From NCBI GenBank assembly GCA_028287895.1, contig JAQBOV010000047.1, positions 1-43,504 of the forward strand: a DNA stretch of 43,504 bases, in the 5' to 3' direction. Positions 16,225 through 25,168 of this stretch are shown here, piece after piece; within the stretch, counting starts at the first letter, position 1; each line of letters starts with the position of its first letter. Under the pieces are notes generated by a model. The model saw nothing but the letters and a program-made list of their open reading frames with translations, did not search any database and was not told where the DNA came from. The translations under genes were made by a program, and so were the position numbers. This stretch comes from Mucilaginibacter sp. (GTDB taxonomy: Bacteria; Bacteroidota; Bacteroidia; Sphingobacteriales; Sphingobacteriaceae).

Positions 16225-17568
16225 CTAAATCCCTGTATAGGTAGCCGGGCTTATCTTTTTAATTTCCTGCTTTATCATATCACTTACCTGCAGCGTTTCA
16301 ACAAATTCAGCAATAGTTTCGGCGTTAATTTGTTGGTTTGTCCGTGTCAATTCTTTCAAAGCCTCATAAGGATTTGGATAACCTTCCCTGCGTAGTATGG
16401 TCTGTATCGCTTCAGCAACGACAGCCCAGTTAGCTTCCAGGTGGGCATTTATCGCGGGCTCATTAAGCAATAATTTATTCAATCCTTTTATGGTCGACTT
16501 GATAGCGATCAGCGTATGTGCCACAGGCACGCCTATATTACGCAACACGGTCGAGTCGGTTAAATCTCGTTGTAAGCGGGAAATAGGTAATTTAGCAGCC
16601 AGGTGTTCAAATAAAGCATTAGCAATACCGAGGTTACCCTCTGAGTTTTCAAAATCTATCGGATTGACTTTATGCGGCATTGCCGATGAGCCCACTTCGC
16701 CGGCAGTTATTTTCTGTTTAAAATAATTCATGGAGATATAGGCCCATATATCCCGGTCAAGGTCGATCAGGATATTATTGATCCGTTTAAGGGCATCACA
16801 TTGTGCAGCAAAATTATCATAATGCTCGATTTGGGTGGTGAATTGCGAACGGCTGAGACCTAATATATTGTTTACAAAGTTATCTCCAAACTTTTTCCAG
16901 TCAATAGCCGGATACGCTATAAAATGCGCGTTATAATTACCGGTAGCTCCGCCGAATTTCGCCGAATAAGGCACCTGTTTTAATAAATGCAGTTGATTTT
17001 CCAGGCGCTCAATAAAAACCTGTATCTCTTTACCCAGGCGGGTAGGTGATGCCGGTTGTCCATGGGTGTGTGCCAGCATCGGAAGATGATTCCATTCTGA
17101 AGCATATTTTTTTAACAAATTAACCAGTTCAGTGAAGGCAGGCAAATAAGCCTCATCAATAGCCAGTTTGAAAGTGTAAGGGATTGATGTATTATTTATA
17201 TCCTGCGAGGTTAATCCAAAGTGAATGAACTCCTTGTATTTTTCTAAACCTAGTTTATCAAATTCCTGTTTAATAAAATATTCAACCGCTTTTACATCAT
17301 GGTTGGTAATCTTTTCGATGTCTTTTATGGTTTGCGCATCTTTTTCGGAAAAATTTTGGTAGATGCCGCGTAACTTTTCTGATACTTTTTTATCAAAATC
17401 ATAAAGCTGGGGCAAAGGATATTCGCACAAGGCGATGAAATATTCAATTTCAACAAATACCCTGTATTTGATCAGCGCGTATTCTGAGAAATAAGCAGCC
17501 AGTCCGGAAGTAGTGTTACGGTACCGGCCATCAATTGGTGAAATTGCGGAAAGTGGTGTAAGGGTCAT
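16225..17568 (-). CDS. purB: Adenylosuccinate lyase
   Basis: Catalyses two beta-eliminations in purine synthesis: SAICAR to AICAR and adenylosuccinate to AMP. The 447 residues match the fumarase/aspartase superfamily. Key segments are AHTHGQPASPTRLGKE with the conserved histidine, and the signature loop GSSAMPHKVNPIDFE bearing the catalytic serine. The N-terminal LSAISPIDGRYRNTTSGL is the usual PurB substrate-binding start. It has a well-formed promoter upstream and is transcribed alone; the downstream NifU-like gene has a separate promoter box. Confidence 0.96.
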   Translation of the reverse strand: MTLTPLSAISPIDGRYRNTTSGLAAYFSEYALIKYRVFVEIEYFIALCEYPLPQLYDFDKKVSEKLRGIYQNFSEKDAQTIKDIEKITNHDVKAVEYFIKQEFDKLGLEKYKEFIHFGLTSQDINNTSIPYTFKLAIDEAYLPAFTELVNLLKKYASEWNHLPMLAHTHGQPASPTRLGKEIQVFIERLENQLHLLKQVPYSAKFGGATGNYNAHFIAYPAIDWKKFGDNFVNNILGLSRSQFTTQIEHYDNFAAQCDALKRINNILIDLDRDIWAYISMNYFKQKITAGEVGSSAMPHKVNPIDFENSEGNLGIANALFEHLAAKLPISRLQRDLTDSTVLRNIGVPVAHTLIAIKSTIKGLNKLLLNEPAINAHLEANWAVVAEAIQTILRREGYPNPYEALKELTRTNQQINAETIAEFVETLQVSDMIKQEIKKISPATYTGI

Positions 17569-17585
17569 GTGGTATTAAGTTTTCG

Positions 17586-17614
17586 CAAAGGTAACAATTC
17601 ATGGCTGTATTCAA
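17586..17614 (-). promoter_or_regulatory. Promoter of purB
   Basis: On the minus strand TTG, 18 bases, then TACCTTTG, agreeing with the Bacteroidota TTG / TAnnTTTG layout. The -7 box ends 17 bases before the purB ATG. Confidence 0.6.
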
Positions 17615-17685
17615 TAGGTGCAGCCAGACAGCAATCACGTGCTTTGAAATCGGATTGTAAAATAAAAGTCATTTATATTGGAAAC

Positions 17686-17716
17686 TTTGAAATCAAAAAA
17701 TGTTTCCGTAGTTTTG
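17686..17716 (+). promoter_or_regulatory. Promoter of the efflux regulator gene
   Basis: TTTG, 19 bases, then TAGTTTTG: the best two-part Bacteroidota promoter in the window. The -7 box ends 13 bases before the tetR ATG at 17730. Confidence 0.65.
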
Positions 17717-17729
17717 ACCTATAAAGTCA

Positions 17730-18347
17730 ATGAGTCAAACAGAAAGAATAATATCCGGAGGCGAAGAGCTCTTTTTAACGGCAGGCATTAAAAGCGTGAC
17801 GATGGATGATATAGCCAGGCACCTGGGCATGTCGAAGAAAACCATTTACCAGTTTTTTAAAGATAAAAATGAGCTGGTTGTTGCCCTGGTAAAAAGGAAA
17901 CTGAAGGATGATGAAGACCAGATGTGTGCCATCATCAGCAAATCCGGAAATGTGATAGAAGAAATGATCAATATGATGAAAGCTTCTGAGGATATATTTT
18001 CCAGAATAAATCCCATAGTAGTTCACGATCTGCAAAAATATCATCCGGATGCCTGGAAACAATTCCAGAATTTTAAGGCTGATGTTTTGGTACGCACACT
18101 TCAAGAACTTTTAACTAAAGGTGTGAAACAAGGCTATATCAGGCCGGATATTGATGTAAGGATAATAGCAAGAATGCGTGTGATGCAGGTTGAAATGGGA
18201 TTTAATACATCCATATTCCCGGTGACCGAGTTTAATACATGGAAAGTGCAGCAGCAATTTTTAGAGCATTTTAACTATGGTATTTGTACGCTTAAAGGTT
18301 ACAAATTACTAGATGAGTATAAAAATATACATGAGGAGACAAATTAA
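17730..18347 (+). CDS. TetR family regulator of the adjacent RND efflux operon
   Basis: One-component DNA-binding repressor of 205 residues. The N-terminal helix-turn-helix (about 8-52) reads SVTMDDIARHLGMSKKTIYQFFKDKNELV, a textbook TetR motif. The C-terminal ligand-binding half has no recognisable signature, so the inducer is unknown. The gene sits 90 bases before tolC on the same strand, directly ahead of the complete tripartite pump, and a small inverted repeat follows its stop codon. By analogy with AcrR-type systems it probably represses itself and the pump (inference). Confidence 0.88.
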   Translation: MSQTERIISGGEELFLTAGIKSVTMDDIARHLGMSKKTIYQFFKDKNELVVALVKRKLKDDEDQMCAIISKSGNVIEEMINMMKASEDIFSRINPIVVHDLQKYHPDAWKQFQNFKADVLVRTLQELLTKGVKQGYIRPDIDVRIIARMRVMQVEMGFNTSIFPVTEFNTWKVQQQFLEHFNYGICTLKGYKLLDEYKNIHEETN

Positions 18348-18357
18348 TTAACACTAT

Positions 18358-18373
18358 TGACATAGGGCTGTCA
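18358..18373. promoter_or_regulatory. Candidate TetR operator upstream of tolC
   Basis: TGACA-N6-TGTCA, a perfect 5-bp inverted repeat beginning 10 bases after the tetR stop and 65 bases before the tolC ATG. Size and place fit a TetR-family operator, but the arms are short and there is no second copy to compare. Confidence 0.35.
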
Positions 18374-18437
18374 CAACCGTTTTGAATTTTTGTACAGCAA
18401 TAAAACAAATAAAGCATTAAACCACTCACTATATAAT

Positions 18438-19793
18438 ATGAAGAATATATTTTTAACCATGTTGTTTATTGTAAGCTTGGCTTTTAGCAGCTATGCCCAG
18501 CAGGCAGCGCCAACAACCAAACTACCTTATAATTTTACCGTGCAGGATTGCGTCAATTATGCTTATGAACATCAGGATTCAGTAGTAAATGCTAACCTGG
18601 ATATAAAAAGCGCTGCATATCGTGTAAAGGAAACCGTTGGCCAGGGCTTACCACAAATAAGTGGGACAGCAGGTTTTCAGGATTATTTAAAGATACCAAC
18701 AACTTTATTGCCAGGTGAAATTTTTGGTCAACCGGCCGGCACTTTTATTCCGGTAAAATTCGGTGTTAAATATCAATCTAATTTTGGGGTCAATGCAAGT
18801 CAGATCATCTTTGACCCGGATTATCTAATCGGTTTACAGGCCCGTACAACTTACAAGCAGCTCTATGAACGCAGCTATACAAGATCAAAAATAGAAACTA
18901 ACGTAAATGTAACCAAAGCTTATTACCAGGTGTTGGTCAGTATAGAACAAATACGATTATTAGATGCCAATGTGAAGCAGCTAAAACAACAAATGGACGA
19001 AACTACAGCACAAAACAAACAAGGGATGGCCGAGAAGATAGATGTAGACAGATTGAAAGTACAGTATAACAACCTGATAACCGACCGTGAAAATACAATA
19101 CGATTACTGGGGCTAAATTATCAGTTATTGAAATTCCAGATGGGAATGCCTATTGAAAATGAGCTGCTATTAAAAGATAAATTGGATGATGTAAAATTAG
19201 ATGATAATGTAGCAGATATCGGAGCCGATACCACTTTTTACAAAAGCCGCATTGAATACGGATTGCTCGAAACTCAGAAAAAACTTAGTGAGTATGATGT
19301 AAGAAGAAAGAAGGGGCAGTTTTTGCCAAAATTAACAGCTAATGCAAACTATACTTCTTCTTATCAAAATAATGGGTTCGGCGATTTGTACAGGACGAAC
19401 TTTCCTTCAAGTTATATCGGTTTAACTTTAAATATTCCAATTTTTACCGGATTTCAACATACTAATCAGCTGAGACAATCTCAAATAACCGTTTTAAAGG
19501 CCGAGAATAACCTGATTTCTCTGAAAAATGCATTAAATCTTGAGGCCAGCAAAGCAAAAATAACTTATATTAATGGTCTGCAGAGTCTTAACAGCCAAAA
19601 GCAAAATCAGCAATTGGCTCAGGAAGTTTTGCGGGTCTCGAAGATCAAGTATCAGCAGGGGGTAGGTTCAAGCATTGAAGTTACGCAGGCTCAAACAGCG
19701 TTGGATGAGGCTGATAATAAGTATATACAGGGACTATATGATGCCATGGTGAGCAAAGTTGACCTTGACAAAGCATATGGACGAATAAAATAA
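18438..19793 (+). CDS. TolC family outer-membrane efflux protein
   Basis: Outer-membrane channel of a tripartite export system. The 451 residues start with a signal peptide, MKNIFLTMLFIVSLAFSSYA, then two OEP repeats rich in Gln/Asn/Ala coiled-coil helices (for example IRLLDANVKQLKQQMDETTA and YQQGVGSSIEVTQAQTALDE). The ATG at 18438 is chosen because it opens the signal peptide; an in-frame TTG at 18390 would add 16 polar residues before it. It is followed 25 bases later by the adaptor gene, so tolC, adaptor and pump form one operon under the TetR protein. The exported compounds cannot be predicted. Confidence 0.9.
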   Translation: MKNIFLTMLFIVSLAFSSYAQQAAPTTKLPYNFTVQDCVNYAYEHQDSVVNANLDIKSAAYRVKETVGQGLPQISGTAGFQDYLKIPTTLLPGEIFGQPAGTFIPVKFGVKYQSNFGVNASQIIFDPDYLIGLQARTTYKQLYERSYTRSKIETNVNVTKAYYQVLVSIEQIRLLDANVKQLKQQMDETTAQNKQGMAEKIDVDRLKVQYNNLITDRENTIRLLGLNYQLLKFQMGMPIENELLLKDKLDDVKLDDNVADIGADTTFYKSRIEYGLLETQKKLSEYDVRRKKGQFLPKLTANANYTSSYQNNGFGDLYRTNFPSSYIGLTLNIPIFTGFQHTNQLRQSQITVLKAENNLISLKNALNLEASKAKITYINGLQSLNSQKQNQQLAQEVLRVSKIKYQQGVGSSIEVTQAQTALDEADNKYIQGLYDAMVSKVDLDKAYGRIK

Positions 19794-19818
19794 ATCAATC
19801 ACAACAGACATAAACAAC

Positions 19819-20925
19819 ATGAAAAAACTATTATACATACCGGCAATATTGATTTTGGCAGCTTGCGGTAACAAATCCAAAGATAAAGCTACTGAACTTG
19901 CCGACCTTAAGAAGCAACAGGCAACGCTTACCGCTAAAATTGACAGCCTTCAGAAAAAGATTGGCGGCGGGCAGGATTCAACAAAGAGCACCGACGTAGG
20001 CGCTTATATTATTAAAACGGCTCCGTTTACCAATTATATTCAGGTACAGGGAAAAATTGATGCAACTGAGAACGTAATGGCCTATCCGCAGGCGCAAGGG
20101 GTAATCATAGCAATCTATGTAAAACCAGGGCAGCATGTAAGTAAAGGCCAGGTAATGGTACAACTGGATAATAATGTACTGAAACAAAACATTGCGCAGG
20201 CTGAAGCGCAGGTTGCATTAAACCGTACCTTATATCAGCGTCAAAAAAATCTGTGGGATCAGAAAATAGGTACCGAGGTTCAATTCCTGCAGGCGCAAAC
20301 CACCTTGCAAAGCTCAGAAAAACAAGTAGCATCTTTACGTCAGCAGGCTGATTTGTATCGTATCACCTCACCGATTAGTGGTACTGTTGACCAAATGGAC
20401 TTGAAACTGGGCCAGGCAGCATCACCGGGTACCACCGGTATACGGGTAGTAAATGCCGATTTGCTTAAAGTAAAGGCTGATGTTCCCGAGTCGTACGCGG
20501 GCAGTGTATACGAGGGTAACAATGTTGAAATCGTTGTTCCGGATGCCAATGACTCACTGGATACCAAAGTAACCTTTGCCGCTAAGGTAATTGATCCTTC
20601 TTCACGCAGCTTTGGGGTGGAGATAAAGTTGCCTGCCCGAAAATCATTACGGCCTAATATGACGGCTATATTAAAAATTGCAAATTATTCTAAAGCCAAT
20701 AGTATCATAGTTCCGCTTAAGTCTATTCAGAAGTCTGAAAACGGGGATTACGTTTATCTTAACAATTCAGGAATAGCAAAACGGGTAAATGTTAAAATAG
20801 GGGTGACTTATGGCGGCCAAACCGAAATTTTATCAGGGTTAAAACCCGGCGATCAGTTAATTACTGAGGGTGCAACTGATATTGAGGACGGCGACAAGGT
20901 AAATATTTTACGTTCTGGTAATTAA
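19819..20925 (+). CDS. RND efflux periplasmic adaptor, lipoprotein
   Basis: Membrane-fusion protein joining the RND pump to TolC. The 368 residues begin with a lipoprotein signal, MKKLLYIPAILILAAC, whose LAAC lipobox predicts a lipid-anchored cysteine at residue 16. A short coiled-coil (about 25-50) follows, then biotinyl-lipoyl-like halves with VYVKPGQHVSKGQVMVQLDN-type text and ISGTVDQMDLKLGQAASPG, an alpha-hairpin between them, and the beta-barrel and membrane-proximal domains. It lies between tolC and the pump with gaps of 25 and 20 bases. Confidence 0.9.
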   Translation: MKKLLYIPAILILAACGNKSKDKATELADLKKQQATLTAKIDSLQKKIGGGQDSTKSTDVGAYIIKTAPFTNYIQVQGKIDATENVMAYPQAQGVIIAIYVKPGQHVSKGQVMVQLDNNVLKQNIAQAEAQVALNRTLYQRQKNLWDQKIGTEVQFLQAQTTLQSSEKQVASLRQQADLYRITSPISGTVDQMDLKLGQAASPGTTGIRVVNADLLKVKADVPESYAGSVYEGNNVEIVVPDANDSLDTKVTFAAKVIDPSSRSFGVEIKLPARKSLRPNMTAILKIANYSKANSIIVPLKSIQKSENGDYVYLNNSGIAKRVNVKIGVTYGGQTEILSGLKPGDQLITEGATDIEDGDKVNILRSGN

Positions 20926-20945
20926 CGGTATAAATTAGAGCAGCT

Positions 20946-23900
20946 ATGAAAGATATTGCAAAAGAGTTTAAGCCCTCAAGCTGGGCCATAGACAACAAAA
21001 CGGCCATTTATGTACTTATATTTTTAATTACGGTATTAGGTCTTATCAGTTATAATACTTTGCCAAAGGAGAATTTTCCGGATATCGCGCAATCAAAAGT
21101 ATTTGTAACTACCCAATATATTGGGCAGTCGCCTCAAAACATCGAGATACTGGTAACAAGGCAGCTGGAAAAACAATTAAAATCCCTTAAAGGACTTAAA
21201 AAAGTTACCTCAAATTCATACCAGAATGTTTCGATCATCACCGCTGAATTTAATGCCAATATAAATATCAGGGATGCCAAGCAAGATGTTAAAGAGGCTG
21301 TAGATAAAGCTAAACAAGACCTGCCGCAGGGAGATGTTAATTTGAAGGAATCAGCCATTTCTGATATTAACGTTGCCGATCTGCCTATTCTATACATCAA
21401 TATATCGGGGGATTATGACCTGAAAAAGCTAAAGGAATATGCAGACAACTTAAAGGATGAGATAGAGGGTTATAAAGAAATATCAAAAGTTGACGAAGTT
21501 GGTGCATTAACGCCTGAAATCCAGATCAATGTTGATATGAATAAGATGGCTGCTGCTCAGATCAGCTTTGACGATATTACCCGGGCAATCGGTAATGAGA
21601 ATATTATTACATCGGCAGGAACTATTAAAACGGATGGGGTACGCCGCAGCATTGACATCAAACAGGACTTTAAAAGTGCGGATGAGGTTGCTGCCATGGC
21701 TATAAGGAATCCAAAAGGGCAGGCCGTTTATCTCCGTGATATCGCCGAGGTAAAAGACTCCTTTTTGGAGCAGGAAAGCTATGCAAGGTTAAAAACCAAT
21801 GATCACCCCAACTTTAAAAATGTTATCACCCTGAACATCAGCAAAAGAGCCGGGGAAAACCTGATACAGGCATCAGACAAGATCAATAAGCTGATCAAGC
21901 AAAAGCAAAAAACAGTATTTCCGAAGGGATTAAATGTTACAGTAACGGGCGATCAGTCTGATAAAACCAGAACTACACTTAACGACCTTATCAACACTAT
22001 TGTGATCGGGTTTATACTGGTTACCGTAATCCTGATGTTTTTCATGGGAAGCACCAATGCTATTTTCGTGGCTCTTTCGGTGCCGTTATCCTGTTTTATC
22101 GCGTTTTTAGTGATGCCGGTCATCGGTTTTACACTGAACATGATCGTATTGTTTTCGTTCCTGCTTGCCCTCGGTATTGTGGTCGATGACGCTATTGTGG
22201 TGATCGAAAATACCCACCGTATATTTAATAACGGAGCAATTCCGATAAAACAAGCGGCAAAAATGGCTGCAGGCGAAGTGTTTATGCCGGTGTTTTCAGG
22301 AACCATGACCACTCTGGCACCTTTCATACCTTTGGCGTTCTGGAATAGTTTGATTGGGCATTTCATGTTCTTTCTGCCAATAACATTGATCATTACTTTG
22401 CTGGCTTCATTGGTGGTTGCTTATATTATTAACCCGGTATTTGCTGTTGATTTTATGAAACCGCATTTTGAAGGCGAGCATGATCATCCAAAATTTGATC
22501 GTAAAGTAAAAAGATCACTTTTATATTTGGCTGGCGCCACTATAATTGGTTACCTGATCAATGTTGGGATTGGTAATTTTATGGTACTGCTCATCTTTCT
22601 TTATCTCCTTAATCACTTTGTTTTATTAAGGATGATTGACAGTTTTCAAAATAACGCCTGGCCGCGTTTTAAGGGCTGGTATGCGAGTTTACTTGAAAAA
22701 GCGGTTCGCCGTCCGGTAACCATTCTTTTGGGTACTGTAGTATTGTTTATTCTGACCATCGTATTTATGATTGCCAGATCGCCTAAAGTTGAATTTTTCC
22801 CGGCGGGAGATCCAAACTTTGTATATGTATACGTTACCCTTCCGATAGGTACCGATCAGGCTTATACCAATGAGGTTACCAAAAAGCTGGAACAGCGCGT
22901 AGCAAAGGTAGTTGAGCCGGATAAGGACCTGGTTTCGTCGATTATTTCAAATGTTACCAAAGGTGTTACCGACCCAACTGATGAAGATCAGGGCGATTAT
23001 GAAAATAAAGGCAAAGTAACGGTGGCATTTGTTGAATACGGAAAACGTAATGGCAAAGACACTAAAAAAGTACTGGCTAATATCCGTAAGGCTGTTGTGG
23101 GTATTGTGCCAGGTGCTAAAGTTGCCGTTGCCCAGGAAAATGCGGGCCCTCCGGTGCAAAAGGATATCAGTATTGAAATAATAGGTGATAACCTGGATTC
23201 CCTGGTAAAAACAAGCAATCGTTTAAAAAATTATCTTGCAAAACAAAATATAGCCGGGATTGAGAACCTTATTGCAGATGTGCAAAATGATAAACCTGAG
23301 ATTGTATTTGATATTGACCGGGAGCGTGCAAATCGCGAAGGGATTAATACCACTCAAATAAGTCAGGCGCTGGGAACCGCAATTTTTGGCGCAAAAGCTG
23401 CTGATTTCAGAAATACCAAAGAGGATGATTACCAGATCAAAGTTCGTGCAATGCAAAGCCAGCGTGGCGATATTGATGCATTAAAAAATTTAAAGATCAC
23501 TTATCGCGATCTGGCAACCGGTGGAGCGATACGCCAGGTACCGATATCAGCATTTACTGATATTCGATACACGGCTACTTACAGCAACATTAAGCATAAG
23601 CAGCAAAGACGCGTATTGACTTTGGGATCAAATGTTATCAAGCCATACAATATAAACGAGGTTAATGCCAATATTCTTCGGGCTATCAATGGTTTTAAGA
23701 AACCAGATAACATCATTATTAAAATGGGCGGGGGCCAGGAAGATCAGGCCGAAGCTTCTAACTTTTTAGGTACCGCGCTGATGATCTCGTTTGGTTTAAT
23801 ACTTATCATCCTGATGATGCAGTTCAACTCTGTGGGTAAAACATTTATCATTCTAAGCGAGATATTCTTCAGTATTATCGGCGTATTGCTGGGCGTCAGT

Positions 23901-24368
23901 ATTTTTGGAATGACATTTTCAATTGTAATGACCGGCATTGGCATTATAGCCCTTGCAGGTGTAGTCGTACGAAACGGTATCCTGCTGGTCGAATTTACAG
24001 ATATGCTTATAGCGCAGGGCGCAAGTTTGCATGATGCGGTAGTTGAAGCAGGTCACACCCGGATGACACCTGTATTATTAACTGCCACAGCTGCTATATT
24101 AGGCTTAATACCGTTAGCAGTGGGATTTAATATTGACTTTGCCGGCTTGTTTACCTCGTTTAAACCCCATATCTTCTTTGGTGGGGATAACGTAGCATTT
24201 TGGGGGCCGTTAGCATGGACCATGATATTTGGTTTGGGTTTTGCTACCATCATTACGTTGATATTGGTGCCATGTATGTATATCATCAGGGTAAACATCA
24301 AATCACGTCTGTTTAAGAAAAAGGAGACCGTTCACGAAAATGTATTAGAAGCCAGCACAGTAGAATAA
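20946..24368 (+). CDS. RND efflux permease (AcrB/HAE family)
   Basis: Inner-membrane proton-driven pump, 1140 residues. It has the RND layout: a first helix near residues 20-40, a large periplasmic loop with VTTQYIGQSPQNIEILVTRQ-like text, a helix bundle near 345-520, a second loop, and a final bundle near 930-1110. The proton-relay aspartate pair is in GIVVDDAIVVIENTHR at about residues 410-425. An extra helix region around 535-570 makes it longer than AcrB (about 1050). It closes the TetR-TolC-MFP-RND set and is followed by a strong terminator. Substrates are unknown. Confidence 0.93.
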   Translation: MKDIAKEFKPSSWAIDNKTAIYVLIFLITVLGLISYNTLPKENFPDIAQSKVFVTTQYIGQSPQNIEILVTRQLEKQLKSLKGLKKVTSNSYQNVSIITAEFNANINIRDAKQDVKEAVDKAKQDLPQGDVNLKESAISDINVADLPILYINISGDYDLKKLKEYADNLKDEIEGYKEISKVDEVGALTPEIQINVDMNKMAAAQISFDDITRAIGNENIITSAGTIKTDGVRRSIDIKQDFKSADEVAAMAIRNPKGQAVYLRDIAEVKDSFLEQESYARLKTNDHPNFKNVITLNISKRAGENLIQASDKINKLIKQKQKTVFPKGLNVTVTGDQSDKTRTTLNDLINTIVIGFILVTVILMFFMGSTNAIFVALSVPLSCFIAFLVMPVIGFTLNMIVLFSFLLALGIVVDDAIVVIENTHRIFNNGAIPIKQAAKMAAGEVFMPVFSGTMTTLAPFIPLAFWNSLIGHFMFFLPITLIITLLASLVVAYIINPVFAVDFMKPHFEGEHDHPKFDRKVKRSLLYLAGATIIGYLINVGIGNFMVLLIFLYLLNHFVLLRMIDSFQNNAWPRFKGWYASLLEKAVRRPVTILLGTVVLFILTIVFMIARSPKVEFFPAGDPNFVYVYVTLPIGTDQAYTNEVTKKLEQRVAKVVEPDKDLVSSIISNVTKGVTDPTDEDQGDYENKGKVTVAFVEYGKRNGKDTKKVLANIRKAVVGIVPGAKVAVAQENAGPPVQKDISIEIIGDNLDSLVKTSNRLKNYLAKQNIAGIENLIADVQNDKPEIVFDIDRERANREGINTTQISQALGTAIFGAKAADFRNTKEDDYQIKVRAMQSQRGDIDALKNLKITYRDLATGGAIRQVPISAFTDIRYTATYSNIKHKQQRRVLTLGSNVIKPYNINEVNANILRAINGFKKPDNIIIKMGGGQEDQAEASNFLGTALMISFGLILIILMMQFNSVGKTFIILSEIFFSIIGVLLGVSIFGMTFSIVMTGIGIIALAGVVVRNGILLVEFTDMLIAQGASLHDAVVEAGHTRMTPVLLTATAAILGLIPLAVGFNIDFAGLFTSFKPHIFFGGDNVAFWGPLAWTMIFGLGFATIITLILVPCMYIIRVNIKSRLFKKKETVHENVLEASTVE

Positions 24369-24384
24369 ATACTATTTGATTGTT

Positions 24385-24425
24385 AAACACAGCCGCTCCG
24401 GAAAATCCGGAGCGGCTGTGTTTTT
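24385..24425 (+). terminator. Strong terminator of the RND operon
   Basis: An 18-bp perfect stem with core ACAGCCGCTCCGGA pairing TCCGGAGCGGCTGT, a 3-base loop, followed by T6 on the plus strand and preceded by AAA. It lies 16 bases after the pump stop codon and faces the convergent gene at 24440. Confidence 0.9.
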
Positions 24426-24439
24426 ATGATTTTAATTTT

Positions 24440-24979
24440 TCAAACTATTCCTTTAAGGCTGAGTTTATTGATCAGTTTGTCCAGCTTTCTTTTTTGTTTG
24501 CTTCCTCTGTCAAGTGAATCAAAGGTCAAGCCGGTTGCCACCGCGTATACCGCATGATGCATAGCATCAATGGCAATAGTTTTAGTATCTTCTTCGGTAA
24601 TTTTTGGCCCCGCCTTATAGGCAGGCAGCATAAATATGGCCGTGCCCCATATTGCAGCAAAATGCGCTGCAATGGCGGGCAGTCCTCTCAGGCCTGTGAG
24701 CGCTATAAGTCCACGCGTTATTCCCCATGATGTGCCGTATGCCCAGTGTATTCGTTGCGAGACCTTCTGTTTTGAGCCTTCGGTGACAGGCTTTACGTTT
24801 ATCACTTGTTCCGCCACTTTTACCGGAGCTTCACTGGCTTTTCGTTTGGTTATCTTCATCTCGATCATTTGCGATAGTGTGATGGCTGCTGTGCCTGCCA
24901 GGCCGGCTAACAATCCTTTTCCTATTGCGTCGCCAAGGCTGTCCAATAAGTTATCTTTACGCATTCTCATATAAGTCAT
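24440..24979 (-). CDS. Uncharacterised membrane protein
   Basis: No family recognised with confidence. The 179 residues have a short positively charged start (MTYMRMRKDN), a glycine-rich hydrophobic segment at about 20-40 (KGLLAGLAGTAAITLSQMIE), a basic loop, and further hydrophobic stretches near 95-130 (GLRGLPAIAAHFAAIWGTAI) and 145-165. The final 20 residues are strongly basic (GSKQKRKLDKLINKL). The outline resembles small YagU/DUF1440-like inner-membrane proteins, but this is only an impression. It is divergent from a TetR gene, sharing a 189-base spacer, which suggests common control. Confidence 0.7.
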   Translation of the reverse strand: MTYMRMRKDNLLDSLGDAIGKGLLAGLAGTAAITLSQMIEMKITKRKASEAPVKVAEQVINVKPVTEGSKQKVSQRIHWAYGTSWGITRGLIALTGLRGLPAIAAHFAAIWGTAIFMLPAYKAGPKITEEDTKTIAIDAMHHAVYAVATGLTFDSLDRGSKQKRKLDKLINKLSLKGIV

Positions 24980-25115
24980 GTTTTATTAAGATAACAACAA
25001 ATAACATGTATTGATTTATCAGTTCAGAAAACATCCGGCATTTTGATTCAACCTGTCTATAACATGCGCCTCACACTAAGCATAAATATGACATTATTAT
25101 GTATAGAATAATTGA

Positions 25116-25123
25116 TAGATTTG
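25116..25123 (+). promoter_or_regulatory. -7 promoter element for second tetR gene
   Basis: TAGATTTG, exact TAnnTTTG, 45 bases before the ATG at 25169. No good -33 element. A short dyad ACAT-TATT-ATGT lies just upstream at about 25091-25102. Confidence 0.4.
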
Positions 25124-25168
25124 TTAGAAAAGTCAGGAAACCCCTATAAATAATCAGTTATTTTTAAA

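Noticed and set aside
18390..18437. Longer tolC start at TTG
   Set aside because: The added residues are polar and precede a complete signal peptide that starts at ATG 18438.
21953..22393. 146-residue open frame on the minus strand
   Set aside because: Lies wholly inside the RND pump gene opposite its conserved helix region; a codon-bias shadow.
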